Assembly: GCF_000714815.1 (NCBI RefSeq)
Contig: NZ_JMIH01000014.1
Coordinates: forward strand, 248,001 to 312,000
Direction of reading: 5' to 3'
From: Anditalea andensis
GTDB lineage: Bacteria; Bacteroidota; Bacteroidia; Cytophagales; Cyclobacteriaceae
Length of the DNA stretch: 64,000 nucleotides
Position numbers and translations under genes: made by a program. Of the stretch, positions 9,012-17,174 are shown in pieces. A model generated the notes under the pieces. It saw nothing but the letters and a program-made list of their open reading frames with translations, was not told the origin of the DNA and ran no database searches. Numbering within the stretch: the first letter of the stretch is position 1; every line of letters starts with the position of its first letter.

Positions 9012-10055
9012 ATGAACAAAAGAACATTCATCAAGTCTCTGGGCCTATCATTGAGTTTATTCCCTGTATTGGGAATGCAACGGGCTCTACGAAATTCATC
9101 TCCCTCCACCATCCTTCCAAGATCTTTGCAGAAGGGGGATACAGTAGGGCTGATCAGTCCATCAGCTGCTACTGCCGAAAGGATCCAGTTCCAGTTTGCC
9201 AAAGAAGCACTGGAAGCACTGGGTTTTAAAGTAAAGGCTGGGGCCCATCTTGAGAAAAGACGGGGCCATCTGGCCGGCACTGACGATGAACGCGCCGATG
9301 ATCTCAATTCAATGTTTGTGGACAGGGAAATAAAGGCCATCATATGTATCCGGGGCGGTTCAGGGGCGGCCAGGATCCTACCCTTGATCAATTATGAATC
9401 TATAAAACAAAATCCCAAACCAATCTTAGGCTATAGCGATATCACGGCCATTCATAATGCCATCTATGCCAAAACTGGACTGGTCACCTTCCACGGGCCC
9501 AATGGCACCGGAAGCTGGAACAATTTTAATGTGAGCCAATTTGAAGAAGTATTTTTCAAACAAACCCTAATCAAATACGAGAATGAAAAAATAAAAGGAG
9601 ATGATCTTGTGGTAAAACAGAACCGGATTCAGACCATCAAGAGTGGCCAATCTGAAGGAGTGATCGTGGGGGGGAATCTTACAGTTTTGACTGCGCTGGC
9701 AGGTTCTGGCTACCTACCTGATTTTAACGGGAAAATTCTTTTCTTAGAAGATATAGGAGAGGAACCCTATAAAATTGACCGCATGATGAGCACACTAAAA
9801 CTGATGGGGGCACTGAATAATCTAAAAGGATTCATCTTTGGCCAATGCACAGACTGTAACCCTACCGGGGGATACGGTACCCTCACCCTGGATGATATTT
9901 TCGATGACTATATTCTTCCTTTAAATATTCCAGCTTATCGGGGTGCGATGATAGGACATGTCCCAAAGCAGTTTATCATTCCCATAGGGGCCAAAGTATC
10001 TATGGATGCAGATGAAGGCAGTTTTACTTTACAGGAAAAAATATTCCAGTCTTAA
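9012..10055 (+). CDS. LD-carboxypeptidase (peptidase S66 family)
   Basis: 347 residues. The N-terminus (M-N-K-R-T-F-I-K-S-L-G) is a signal-like basic and hydrophobic segment, so the enzyme is probably exported, unlike cytoplasmic LdcA. S66 landmarks are present: S-P-S near residue 52, the R-G-G-S-G-A turn, nucleophile region G-Y-S-D-I-T-A, Glu in F-L-E-D-I-G-E-E, and the His in I-G-H-V-P. The family removes the terminal D-alanine from muropeptide tetrapeptides. It is nine bases downstream of the PBP4 gene and directly abuts the SGNH hydrolase gene. Confidence 0.92.
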   Translation: MNKRTFIKSLGLSLSLFPVLGMQRALRNSSPSTILPRSLQKGDTVGLISPSAATAERIQFQFAKEALEALGFKVKAGAHLEKRRGHLAGTDDERADDLNSMFVDREIKAIICIRGGSGAARILPLINYESIKQNPKPILGYSDITAIHNAIYAKTGLVTFHGPNGTGSWNNFNVSQFEEVFFKQTLIKYENEKIKGDDLVVKQNRIQTIKSGQSEGVIVGGNLTVLTALAGSGYLPDFNGKILFLEDIGEEPYKIDRMMSTLKLMGALNNLKGFIFGQCTDCNPTGGYGTLTLDDIFDDYILPLNIPAYRGAMIGHVPKQFIIPIGAKVSMDADEGSFTLQEKIFQS

Positions 10056-10766
10056 ATGAAATATACTTCACTGCTTGCCTTAGTTATAGTTTCCTTGATA
10101 TCATTGGGCTGCCATTCCATAAAAAATTCACTGCCTAAAAAGTCTAGTATGAAAGAGCAAAAATTTAAGTATCTGGCTTTGGGAGATTCATATACCATAG
10201 GTGAAGGAGTCCAGGAATCGGAAAGATATCCTATGGTCCTAGTAGAGCTCTTAAAGGAAGAAAACATCCTGTTTGACAAACCAATGATTATCGCCACTAC
10301 CGGCTGGACTACTGATGAACTTCAAAAAGGAATAGCCGATACTTCAGGTTTAAATGAGGCATATGATCTGGTAACTTTGCTGATAGGCGTAAACAATCAG
10401 TATAGGGGGAGAGATCTAGAAAATTTTAAAGAAGAATTTGCTTCTCTGCTGGATAAGGCGATAGCCTTTGCCGGTAATCATCCCGATCAAGTCTTTGTCC
10501 TTTCTATCCCTGACTGGGGCATCACTCCCTTTGCTAAGGGTAAAGAAGTGGATCAGGAAAAAGTAGCCGCAGAGATTGACAGCTTTAACAATGCCAAGGA
10601 AGAAATCAGCAGATCAAAAGGCGTATCCTATACCGACATTACCGACCACTACCGAATGCATGGGGATAAAGAAGGAGGAGTAGTAGCCGATAAATTACAT
10701 CCTAGCGCAAAAATATATCTACACTGGGCAGAGCAGCTTAGATCTAAGATATTAAAGGCCAGATAA
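10056..10766 (+). CDS. SGNH/GDSL-family hydrolase, putative lipoprotein
   Basis: 236 residues. A lipoprotein signal ends in I-S-L-G-C (Cys near residue 21). SGNH blocks are complete: G-D-S-Y-T-I-G-E-G (nucleophile Ser), the Gly block in T-T-G-W-T, G-V-N-N (Asn) and D-K-L-H-P (Asp and His). The family hydrolyses esters. Next to two peptidoglycan peptidases, a cell-envelope acetyl-ester is a plausible substrate, but this is inference. The start directly follows the stop of the preceding gene, so it closes the operon beginning at yggS. Confidence 0.9.
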   Translation: MKYTSLLALVIVSLISLGCHSIKNSLPKKSSMKEQKFKYLALGDSYTIGEGVQESERYPMVLVELLKEENILFDKPMIIATTGWTTDELQKGIADTSGLNEAYDLVTLLIGVNNQYRGRDLENFKEEFASLLDKAIAFAGNHPDQVFVLSIPDWGITPFAKGKEVDQEKVAAEIDSFNNAKEEISRSKGVSYTDITDHYRMHGDKEGGVVADKLHPSAKIYLHWAEQLRSKILKAR

Positions 10767-11028
10767 TAAGATGGAATAGCAGGCAAGGGTAACGCCTTTA
10801 CTATTTTGAACCACAGAACCTTCAATCATATCATCTTTTTCTAGGTGACCATTTTATGTGACAATCTATAATAATGATAAAAGCTCTTTATGATTGAGCG
10901 GTGTTTACTATTATATTTTATCGTATGAAAATGTAATTATGTTATTGATTAAAAATGCAATCTGGAAACTCACCAGCTTCATTTTTAGCAAACTTTTCAT
11001 ATAGTCTTATTTCATGATTTAAAAATAA
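10767..11028. other. Non-coding gap after the envelope operon
   Basis: AT-rich stretch between the SGNH hydrolase and a hairpin at 11029. No reading frame with recognisable similarity, RNA gene or repeat was seen. No obvious terminator follows the SGNH gene. Confidence 0.5.
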
Positions 11029-11054
11029 AAAGGGCTTCCCACCGGAAGCCCTTT
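11029..11054 (-). terminator. Perfect intrinsic terminator hairpin
   Basis: An 11-bp perfect stem (A-A-A-G-G-G-C-T-T-C-C at 11029-11039 with its complement at 11044-11054) and a 4-nt loop. The T-rich tail is on the minus strand, so it ends minus-strand transcription coming from the DUF1573 side. Confidence 0.8.
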
Positions 11055-11093
11055 GTGTATAAATTTCACCAGGTTATATTTTGTTTTTAAAGG

Positions 11094-11210
11094 CTAGATC
11101 TTGACCCGTGTCGAAGGAAACGGAATGGGATCACTCATGTTTATATCATCATCCCATTGTGTGATGCTTAACGTCATGGTTGATTTGATGTAATATTCTC
11201 CATGAAGTAG
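11094..11210 (-). pseudogene. Possible C-terminal remnant of a lost gene
   Basis: On the minus strand about 38 codons end at a TAG (11094-11096) just before the terminator at 11054-11029. The peptide contains G-E-Y-Y-I-K-S-T and ends D-P-I-P-F-P-S-T-R-V-K-I, which reads like a real protein tail rather than random sequence. There is a stop just upstream in frame, so no full gene is present. It could also be a 27-codon ORF from an internal ATG. I cannot assign a family. Confidence 0.3.
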
Positions 11211-11266
11211 TTAGGTCCCACTTAGCTTTTAATGACTTCATGACCAAGTTGTATGATTTCGACAAT

Positions 11267-11671
11267 TTATTTTGGAATCACATTTGATATCATACTGATT
11301 TTTTCTATCGGTTCAGAGGCATTGGAATAGATCCTTACTATGCTATTTTGTTTGCCCATTTTTCCTGCAGAATTAAATGTCACTTTGATATCTGCTGATT
11401 TGCCAGGTAGAATAGGTTCTTTCGGCCAGGCCGGTACTGTACAGCCACAGGTGGTGGCTACATTGGAAATGGTCAAAGGAGCCGTTCCGGTATTTTCCAG
11501 CTTGAAAGTATGCTCCACTTTGGTACCCTGAGTGATATCACCAAAATCTTTTGACTTTTCGGAAAATGAAATCACGGGGCCATCTGCTTTGTTCATTGCC
11601 TGCGCTTTTTCCTGTGCTTTAACGGCAAACGCCATCATCGCCATCACCATTACTAAGACTAATTTTCTCAT
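11267..11671 (-). CDS. DUF1573 periplasmic protein
   Basis: 134 residues from the ATG at 11671; another ATG lies 12 bases upstream at 11683 and cannot be excluded. A signal peptide (M-R-K then a hydrophobic run ending V-K-A-Q) is followed by one DUF1573 domain. Its hallmarks are F-G-D-I-T-Q-G, F-K-L-E-N-T-G, and C-G-C-T-V-P-A-W with a paired C-x-C. These Ig-like (ASPM-SPD-2-Hydin type) proteins are abundant in Bacteroidota and have no known activity. The gene starts 25 bases after the stop of the helicase gene and may be read from its promoter. Confidence 0.88.
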   Translation of the reverse strand: MRKLVLVMVMAMMAFAVKAQEKAQAMNKADGPVISFSEKSKDFGDITQGTKVEHTFKLENTGTAPLTISNVATTCGCTVPAWPKEPILPGKSADIKVTFNSAGKMGKQNSIVRIYSNASEPIEKISMISNVIPK

Positions 11672-11696
11672 GTAAATATTCATTAAGTGTTGAATT

Positions 11697-13124
11697 CTAT
11701 GCTTTAATGTAAAATTTTGGATTAAAGTTCACCATAAACAGTTGTTCTGATGCCCTGGTTACCGCAGTATACAACCAACGTATATATTCCTTATCAAGTT
11801 GCTCTTCTGTCAGATACCCCTGATCTACAAAGACCGCCTTCCACTGGCCGCCCTGAGATTTGTGACAGGTCAGCGCATAAGCAAACTTCACTTGGAGTGC
11901 ATTAAGATACGGATCTTTTTTTATAGCTTCCTGCCTTTCTCCCTTTTTTGCCAGATCAGCATAATCTTCTGAAACCTGTCTATAAAGTTCTCTATACTGC
12001 TCCGGACTCAGTGCCGGAGAAGGTGAATATAGTGTGTCTAATATGACTTTGGCTTCAAAACCCGGCTCATCAGGATAATCCATCAGGCTCAGTTCGAGAG
12101 TAGCAAAACGCAATCCATAAATTTCCTCAAAAGAACGAATTTTTCTTACTTCTGCAAAATCTCCGTTAGCTAAAAAATTAACTTTCTCTGAATCAGCCAT
12201 GATGAGATAATTATTTTTAACAATCATTAAGATATCCCCAGTAGAAATCTCATCTTCAAAGAAGTGGATGGTCTGGCGAATGTACTTGTTATATTGGACG
12301 GCTGCCTTATTGGACCTGGTGATGATAATGGTATTCTCGGTGCCATATTTATCGTAGGCATATCTCAATCCTTCCTCCAGTCTTTCACCTGTCATTCGAA
12401 AAAAGTCTTTGAATGGTTTTACCTGAAAAGATATTATAGGTTTTTCTTTCAAAACCTCCAGTCGGAGTTTGGTAGCATTGAATAATATGCCGGAATCTAG
12501 CTGCTGCCTCATCACCTCTGTCAGTTCCGCCTGGAAAAGATGTAAACCATATTGGCGGCTGAGGTGATCCCTGTCCAATGCAGGGCTATTTGGGCTGCCT
12601 ACAGGAGGCAGCTGAGCAGTATCACCTATCAGCATCAGCCTGTTAGTCTCGTGCTGAAAGACATAATTTATCAGGTCCATCAAGATATTGCCACCAGATC
12701 CGCCATCATCAGAAAGCATGGAAGCTTCATCTATAATAAAAATAGTGTTTTGATAATAATTTTTCTGGAGATCAAAACCGGAACTTGCACCAAGTTCACC
12801 TTTTGTTCTATAAATGATCTTATGAATGGTAAATCCGGCTTTACCTGCATATGAGGACATAACCTTAGCCGCTCTTCCCGTGGGAGCCAACATCAGCGAC
12901 CTGTATTTTAATTCAGGAAGGGCCCGGACCAAGGCGGAAATGACAGACGTCTTTCCGGTACCCGCATATCCTTTAAGAATAAAGGTAGGCTTCTCCCCTA
13001 CCTCCCCAGATAAAAATAAGTTCATCTGTTCAAAAAAGAAATCCTGACCGCTAGTAGGCTGATGGGGAAATTTTCTTTTGATCAAAGTACCAGGCTTTGG
13101 TGTAGGTATGCTATCTTTAGTCAT
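11697..13124 (-). CDS. RecD2-like superfamily 1 DNA helicase
   Basis: 475 residues. Walker A G-Y-A-G-T-G-K-T is at residues 52-59, followed by Walker B I-I-D-E-A-S, motif III L-I-G-D-T-A-Q-L-P-P-V-G and the C-terminal UvrD-like motifs (T-C-H-K-S-Q-G-G and Y-T-A-V-T-R-A). This is the compact Bacteroidota version of RecD, lacking the long N-terminal extension of RecD2, and no recB/recC genes are near. It should act as a 5'-3' helicase in DNA repair. It diverges from a Nudix gene with almost no space between them. Confidence 0.9.
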   Translation of the reverse strand: MTKDSIPTPKPGTLIKRKFPHQPTSGQDFFFEQMNLFLSGEVGEKPTFILKGYAGTGKTSVISALVRALPELKYRSLMLAPTGRAAKVMSSYAGKAGFTIHKIIYRTKGELGASSGFDLQKNYYQNTIFIIDEASMLSDDGGSGGNILMDLINYVFQHETNRLMLIGDTAQLPPVGSPNSPALDRDHLSRQYGLHLFQAELTEVMRQQLDSGILFNATKLRLEVLKEKPIISFQVKPFKDFFRMTGERLEEGLRYAYDKYGTENTIIITRSNKAAVQYNKYIRQTIHFFEDEISTGDILMIVKNNYLIMADSEKVNFLANGDFAEVRKIRSFEEIYGLRFATLELSLMDYPDEPGFEAKVILDTLYSPSPALSPEQYRELYRQVSEDYADLAKKGERQEAIKKDPYLNALQVKFAYALTCHKSQGGQWKAVFVDQGYLTEEQLDKEYIRWLYTAVTRASEQLFMVNFNPKFYIKA

Positions 13125-13147
13125 AATTAATGCGAAGCTACAGCTAT

Positions 13148-13651
13148 ATGCCTAATATAGAAAAAGAAATTCACGAGAAGTTTGGCCATAGGCTAAGGGT
13201 ACGGGTAAATGGAATTCATATAAAAAATAATCAGATCCTCATGGTAAAACATCAGATGGGCCACGGGAAATGTTTCTGGAATGTCCCTGGCGGAGGTATG
13301 GAGTACGGCACTTCAACTTTGGAAAACCTAATGAGGGAATTCAGGGAGGAAACTGGGTTAAGGGTAAAAGCTACGACATTTCTATTTGTCCATGAATTTT
13401 TGGAACCTCCGCTTCATGCCATAGAATTGTTTTTTGATATCATTGTAGAGGAGGGTGAGATTTACTTAGGGGAAGATCCAGAGCTGAGTAAGGAGAATCA
13501 ATTGATAGCTGAAATCTCTTATTTGGACATTGAACATCTTGCCAAAATACCCAAAGAAGAAAAACATCCTATATTCTGGGGAATAAATTCAGTGAATGAT
13601 GTAAGAATATGGAAAGGAAATTTTAATTTTGAAAATAAATGCATAAAATAG
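13148..13651 (+). CDS. Nudix hydrolase
   Basis: 167 residues from the ATG at 13148. An in-frame ATG at 13130 would leave only 5 bases between this gene and the divergent helicase gene. The Nudix core R-E-F-R-E-E-T-G-L is intact, which supplies the metal-binding glutamates. The earlier Glu of the box (G-x5-E) is Thr here (G-M-E-Y-G-T). Nudix enzymes cleave nucleoside diphosphates linked to another group; the substrate is unknown. Confidence 0.85.
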   Translation: MPNIEKEIHEKFGHRLRVRVNGIHIKNNQILMVKHQMGHGKCFWNVPGGGMEYGTSTLENLMREFREETGLRVKATTFLFVHEFLEPPLHAIELFFDIIVEEGEIYLGEDPELSKENQLIAEISYLDIEHLAKIPKEEKHPIFWGINSVNDVRIWKGNFNFENKCIK

Positions 13652-13706
13652 CACCTTGTTATAAATACAATCAACCTTATTTAGACGAAAAAATTATCTT
13701 TACACA

Positions 13707-14288
13707 ATGAATGTAACTAGAATCTTATCAATAGTATTCCTTTTGATAGCCTTTGGACTAGGCTACCTATTATTCAAAGGCGTGGACGATGTCATGGAGG
13801 AGGAAAAAATCATAGCCAGAACAGAGGCCAGAATTATCGAAAAATTACAGATGCTTCGTGATGCCCAGATTGCCTATCAAGCAAACCATGGAGAATATGC
13901 TGATAACTGGAATGATTTGAAAAGTTTCATTGAAGGCGGAGATATCTTCATTGTACAGAGAAGAGAGACTACTACCTTATTGGAATATGGTAAGGAGGAG
14001 ACTACTGTTTCTTATGACACATTGGGTTCTATTCCTGTAATGGATTCTTTGTTTAATGAAAGAAAACATCCAAACTTTAATTTGGAAAACCTACATATTG
14101 TACCAGGGTCCGGTGGTCAGGAATTCGAGTTTTTCTCTGATAAAATAGAAAGAAACAACCGTCAGATCGCAGTATTTGAAATCAGGGATCCTAATCCAGT
14201 AAACCCAGCAAGAAGAGAAAACAATAAAGCCAAAGCTCTAAGGGTAGGATCTAGAACAGATTCTTCTACTGCCGGTAACTGGGAATAA
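13707..14288 (+). CDS. Single-helix anchored, pilin-like protein of unknown function
   Basis: 193 residues. One N-terminal transmembrane helix (residues 5-25) runs into a long amphipathic helix and then a stretch resembling the stem of type II pseudopilins: L-R-D-A-Q-I-A-Y-Q-A-N-H-G-E-Y-A-D-N-W. No prepilin peptidase site (G-F-x4-E) is present, so it should stay as an anchored protein. A polar tail rich in Asn, Arg and Ser ends it. A box T-A-T-C-T-T-T-A at 13695-13702 lies just before the ATG. The gene is followed after 23 bases by DUF3822 and then coaD, an arrangement I recall in other Bacteroidota. Function unknown. Confidence 0.75.
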   Translation: MNVTRILSIVFLLIAFGLGYLLFKGVDDVMEEEKIIARTEARIIEKLQMLRDAQIAYQANHGEYADNWNDLKSFIEGGDIFIVQRRETTTLLEYGKEETTVSYDTLGSIPVMDSLFNERKHPNFNLENLHIVPGSGGQEFEFFSDKIERNNRQIAVFEIRDPNPVNPARRENNKAKALRVGSRTDSSTAGNWE

Positions 14289-14311
14289 TTTTGTCTAATA
14301 TCCACTCTAAT

Positions 14312-15127
14312 ATGTCGAGACAGTTTTTAAGCGATAAGTTTGACCCTTCTAAAGTGTCAAGCTTATCGCTTTTATTATCATACGGCTCTCTGACCATTCT
14401 CGCCATGGATCATAATGACGCTGTCGTGAACAGTCAGATACATGACTATACTGGTATAGAAGGTCTGAAAAACGTAATTGAAGAATGCGAACTGTTTTTA
14501 TTGACCGGCATCCACGGTAGATTGTATGTACATAATGGCTATTTCTCTCTGGTGCCAGGACTGGTCTATGACCCCGACAAAAAAGCCGATTATTTAAATT
14601 TTGCCACGGATATCCTTTCTGAAAAAGAATGTGTAATCTTCTCAAACAGCGTTGACAGCAATAACATTTATATAATAGGGGCTTTAGAAAAAGATATTTT
14701 TCAGCTTTTCGAAGATAAACTTCCAGTGGCCAAAATCAGCCATGGCAGTACAATAGGTCTTTCTTACCTTTTGGTAAACAAATATGAGTTTATAGGTCAG
14801 GAAGTATTTATCATTTTAGATAATGGCCATGTATACCTGTCAGCCTTTGCTTCCCATGAATTACAGGTCTTCAATAGATTTGAGGTAGACAGTGAAGAAG
14901 ATTTACTGAAATATTTATTTATCCTCTTTAAACAGATTAATTTCAGTCAGGAATATTGTAAAGTAAATATCCTTGGCGATCTAAAATTGGTAAACAGCAG
15001 GAAAGAAAACCTTGAATTATATTTCAGGAACATCATCGTAGTAGATCCCAGTTCAAATATTAATTATCTACCCGGAGCTGAAAGGATCAAAGACACCAAA
15101 AATCTGGACACTCACTGGACAATTTGA
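14312..15127 (+). CDS. DUF3822 family protein
   Basis: 271 residues from the ATG at 14312; a TTG at 14291 would add seven residues. No signal peptide or membrane segment, so cytoplasmic. The size, the position before coaD, and blocks such as L-S-L-L-L-S-Y-G-S-L and the central H-G-S fit DUF3822. From memory this family has an actin-like (ASKHA) fold, which would make it comparable to PilM/GspL-type proteins; that is not shown by a motif here. The usual rsmD between DUF3822 and coaD is absent. Confidence 0.75.
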   Translation: MSRQFLSDKFDPSKVSSLSLLLSYGSLTILAMDHNDAVVNSQIHDYTGIEGLKNVIEECELFLLTGIHGRLYVHNGYFSLVPGLVYDPDKKADYLNFATDILSEKECVIFSNSVDSNNIYIIGALEKDIFQLFEDKLPVAKISHGSTIGLSYLLVNKYEFIGQEVFIILDNGHVYLSAFASHELQVFNRFEVDSEEDLLKYLFILFKQINFSQEYCKVNILGDLKLVNSRKENLELYFRNIIVVDPSSNINYLPGAERIKDTKNLDTHWTI

Positions 15128-15136
15128 AATTTCATA

Positions 15137-15592
15137 ATGAAAAAAATCGCCATCTTCCCTGGATCTTTTGACCCTTTCACACTTGGACATCACGACATAG
15201 TAGTTCGCGGACTGGATATTTTCGATGAGATCATCATTGCGATAGGGTATAACTCAGCCAAAAAAAACAGGTATTTTGAGATTAACTCCACTATGGAAAA
15301 GATCAGGAGTGTCTATAAAGACACCCCCCAGGTAAGTGTAATAGTATATAATGACCTTACATCAAGTCTGGCAAAATCTTCAAATGCCAACTACCTACTT
15401 AGAGGCCTGCGGAACACCACTGATTTTGAATATGAGAATGGTATTTCTCAGATGAATAGGTACTTAAACGACAAACTTGAAACAGTATTTTTGATTACTT
15501 CACCAAAATATTCTTCTATCAATTCTACTATCCTCAGAGAAGTACATAAATACGGCGGCCCTATAAATGATTTTTTACCTTATGACGTCTGA
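15137..15592 (+). CDS. coaD: Phosphopantetheine adenylyltransferase (CoaD)
   Basis: 151 residues, slightly short for the family. The nucleotidyltransferase motif G-S-F-D-P-F-T-L-G-H-H is at residues 9-19. The phosphopantetheine site L-L-R-G-L-R-N-T-T-D-F-E-Y-E and the C-terminal S-S-I-N-S-T-I-L-R-E follow. CoaD makes dephospho-CoA from 4'-phosphopantetheine and ATP, the penultimate step of CoA synthesis. The last 13 bases overlap the convergent Nudix gene. Confidence 0.97.
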   Translation: MKKIAIFPGSFDPFTLGHHDIVVRGLDIFDEIIIAIGYNSAKKNRYFEINSTMEKIRSVYKDTPQVSVIVYNDLTSSLAKSSNANYLLRGLRNTTDFEYENGISQMNRYLNDKLETVFLITSPKYSSINSTILREVHKYGGPINDFLPYDV

Positions 15593-16266
15593 ATTTTAGG
15601 GATCATCTTTAAAAATTTTTTGTAAAGATATCTCATCGATGGATATGAATTGATCAAGGCGATCTTTGCTTCCTGATGGGTAAGCCATTTCACCTCTTCA
15701 ATGCCCTCTTCCTTTTGAGGTTTCATATGCATATCATTGGTACATTCCATGGTAAACCAATAGGTTTTTTTCAGTATACTTTTCCTATTGTGGGTATAGG
15801 TATGCCAGGTCCTAATGATTTCTGCCCCTAACTGCACTTTCACGCCACATTCTTCCTCTACTTCCCGTACAGCACATGCTTCCGGTGATTCACCTTTGTC
15901 AAACTTCCCTTTTGGTAGATCCCACTTTCCCAGTCGTTTTATAAATAGCACCTTATCCCCTTTAGTCACGATCCCTCCAGCAGCCTTTATAATATTAAAC
16001 CTACCTTTAACATATTCTTTCAGTTCATCCTTTTGATCGGTCACTATCGTGATACTGTCCAGATGCTTCAGCTTTCGTGTCCGAAGCAGATAAAGCAGTT
16101 TTAATATAATGTTCTTTGAAGGATGCCGGATCAGCACATCGTCATGAAAATTCACATAGGATGGCAGATCAGAAGGATTATCAAACTCGCATTCAAAAGT
16201 TCTATCTACGGATAACTCGAAGGAAGAAATGATATCCAAAGGCTTGTCGTTTATGAAAATCTTCAT
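15580..16266 (-). CDS. Nudix hydrolase with N-terminal extension
   Basis: 228 residues from the ATG at 16266; the frame is open further upstream but the family begins M-K-I-F-I-N-D. About 90 residues of undefined N-terminal domain precede a Nudix domain with a perfect box: G-x5-E (G-K-F-D-K-G-E) and R-E-V-E-E-E-C-G-V. The substrate is unknown. It is convergent with coaD (13-base overlap of the 3' ends) and divergent from pyrE. Confidence 0.85.
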   Translation of the reverse strand: MKIFINDKPLDIISSFELSVDRTFECEFDNPSDLPSYVNFHDDVLIRHPSKNIILKLLYLLRTRKLKHLDSITIVTDQKDELKEYVKGRFNIIKAAGGIVTKGDKVLFIKRLGKWDLPKGKFDKGESPEACAVREVEEECGVKVQLGAEIIRTWHTYTHNRKSILKKTYWFTMECTNDMHMKPQKEEGIEEVKWLTHQEAKIALINSYPSMRYLYKKFLKMIPKIQTS

Positions 16267-16352
16267 AATGATTTTTAAATTATGTGTCAAAAATGCATAA
16301 AAAATTAGCACATAACAACACCCTATAAATTTTTATCAATTAATTTTAGCAT

Positions 16353-17000
16353 ATGGATATATCAGAAAAAAACACAGCCGCTCTGGTGGCACAAAAACTT
16401 TTAGAAATAAAAGCGATACGGCTCCAGCCAGAAAATCCTTTCACCTGGGCATCGGGATGGAAATCTCCTATATATTGCGACAATAGGCTGTCCCTCTCCT
16501 ATCCTGAAATAAGAACATATATAAAAAATGAACTGGCCTTAGCCATTTCAGATAATTTTCCAGGAGTAGCATCAATAGCCGGTGTAGCTACAGCAGGTAT
16601 TCCGCAGGGTGCGCTACTTGCAGATACTTTGGGGCTCCCATTTATATATGTCAGATCTAAGCCCAAAGGCCACGGCATGGAAAACATGATAGAAGGCAAG
16701 GTATCCCCTGGACAGAAAGTAGTCGTCGTCGAAGACCTGGTATCTACAGGTGGGAGCTCTCTAAAAGCAGTAGATGACCTCAAAAAGGCGGGGTTCGATG
16801 TCTTAGGTATGGTAGCAATCTTTACTTACGGCTTTGATTTGGCGAAAGAGAACTTTGCACGCGCAGGAGTGAAACTGGTATGCTTAAGTGATTATGCTTC
16901 GCTGCTTCCTTTGGCTGTAGCATATGACTATGTTTCTGAAAATGACCTAAGCACTCTGGAAAAATGGAGAAGTAATCCATCCACATGGTCTCCTTTATAG
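16353..17000 (+). CDS. pyrE: Orotate phosphoribosyltransferase
   Basis: 215 residues. The PRPP-binding loop V-V-V-V-E-D-L-V-S-T-G-G-S-S is at about residues 126-139, and the N-terminal W-A-S-G-W-K-S-P-I-Y-C-D block binds orotate. The enzyme forms OMP from orotate and PRPP in pyrimidine synthesis. A T-A-A-T-T-T-T-A box at 16341-16348 sits four bases before the ATG, so the transcript may start very close to the start codon. It is a single gene ended by the hairpin at 17046. Confidence 0.96.
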   Translation: MDISEKNTAALVAQKLLEIKAIRLQPENPFTWASGWKSPIYCDNRLSLSYPEIRTYIKNELALAISDNFPGVASIAGVATAGIPQGALLADTLGLPFIYVRSKPKGHGMENMIEGKVSPGQKVVVVEDLVSTGGSSLKAVDDLKKAGFDVLGMVAIFTYGFDLAKENFARAGVKLVCLSDYASLLPLAVAYDYVSENDLSTLEKWRSNPSTWSPL

Positions 17001-17045
17001 ACTAAAAGCAGATTCAACATACCTTTTATATTACCTGTAGATCAA

Positions 17046-17086
17046 AAAACCCTGGACATCCGCTTAATGCTACTATCCAGGGTTTT
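17046..17086. terminator. Bidirectional terminator between pyrE and rfbB
   Basis: A perfect 11-bp stem (A-A-A-A-C-C-C-T-G-G-A at 17046-17056 with its complement at 17076-17086) and a 19-nt loop. A/T runs lie on both sides, suiting the convergent genes. Confidence 0.8.
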
Positions 17087-17174
17087 GTAATTTTTATATC
17101 AACAGGAAAAACCCTACCATATTTTATTTTTTAACATCATAAACAGGAATGGGAACCTTTCTACTCCTCTTCCC

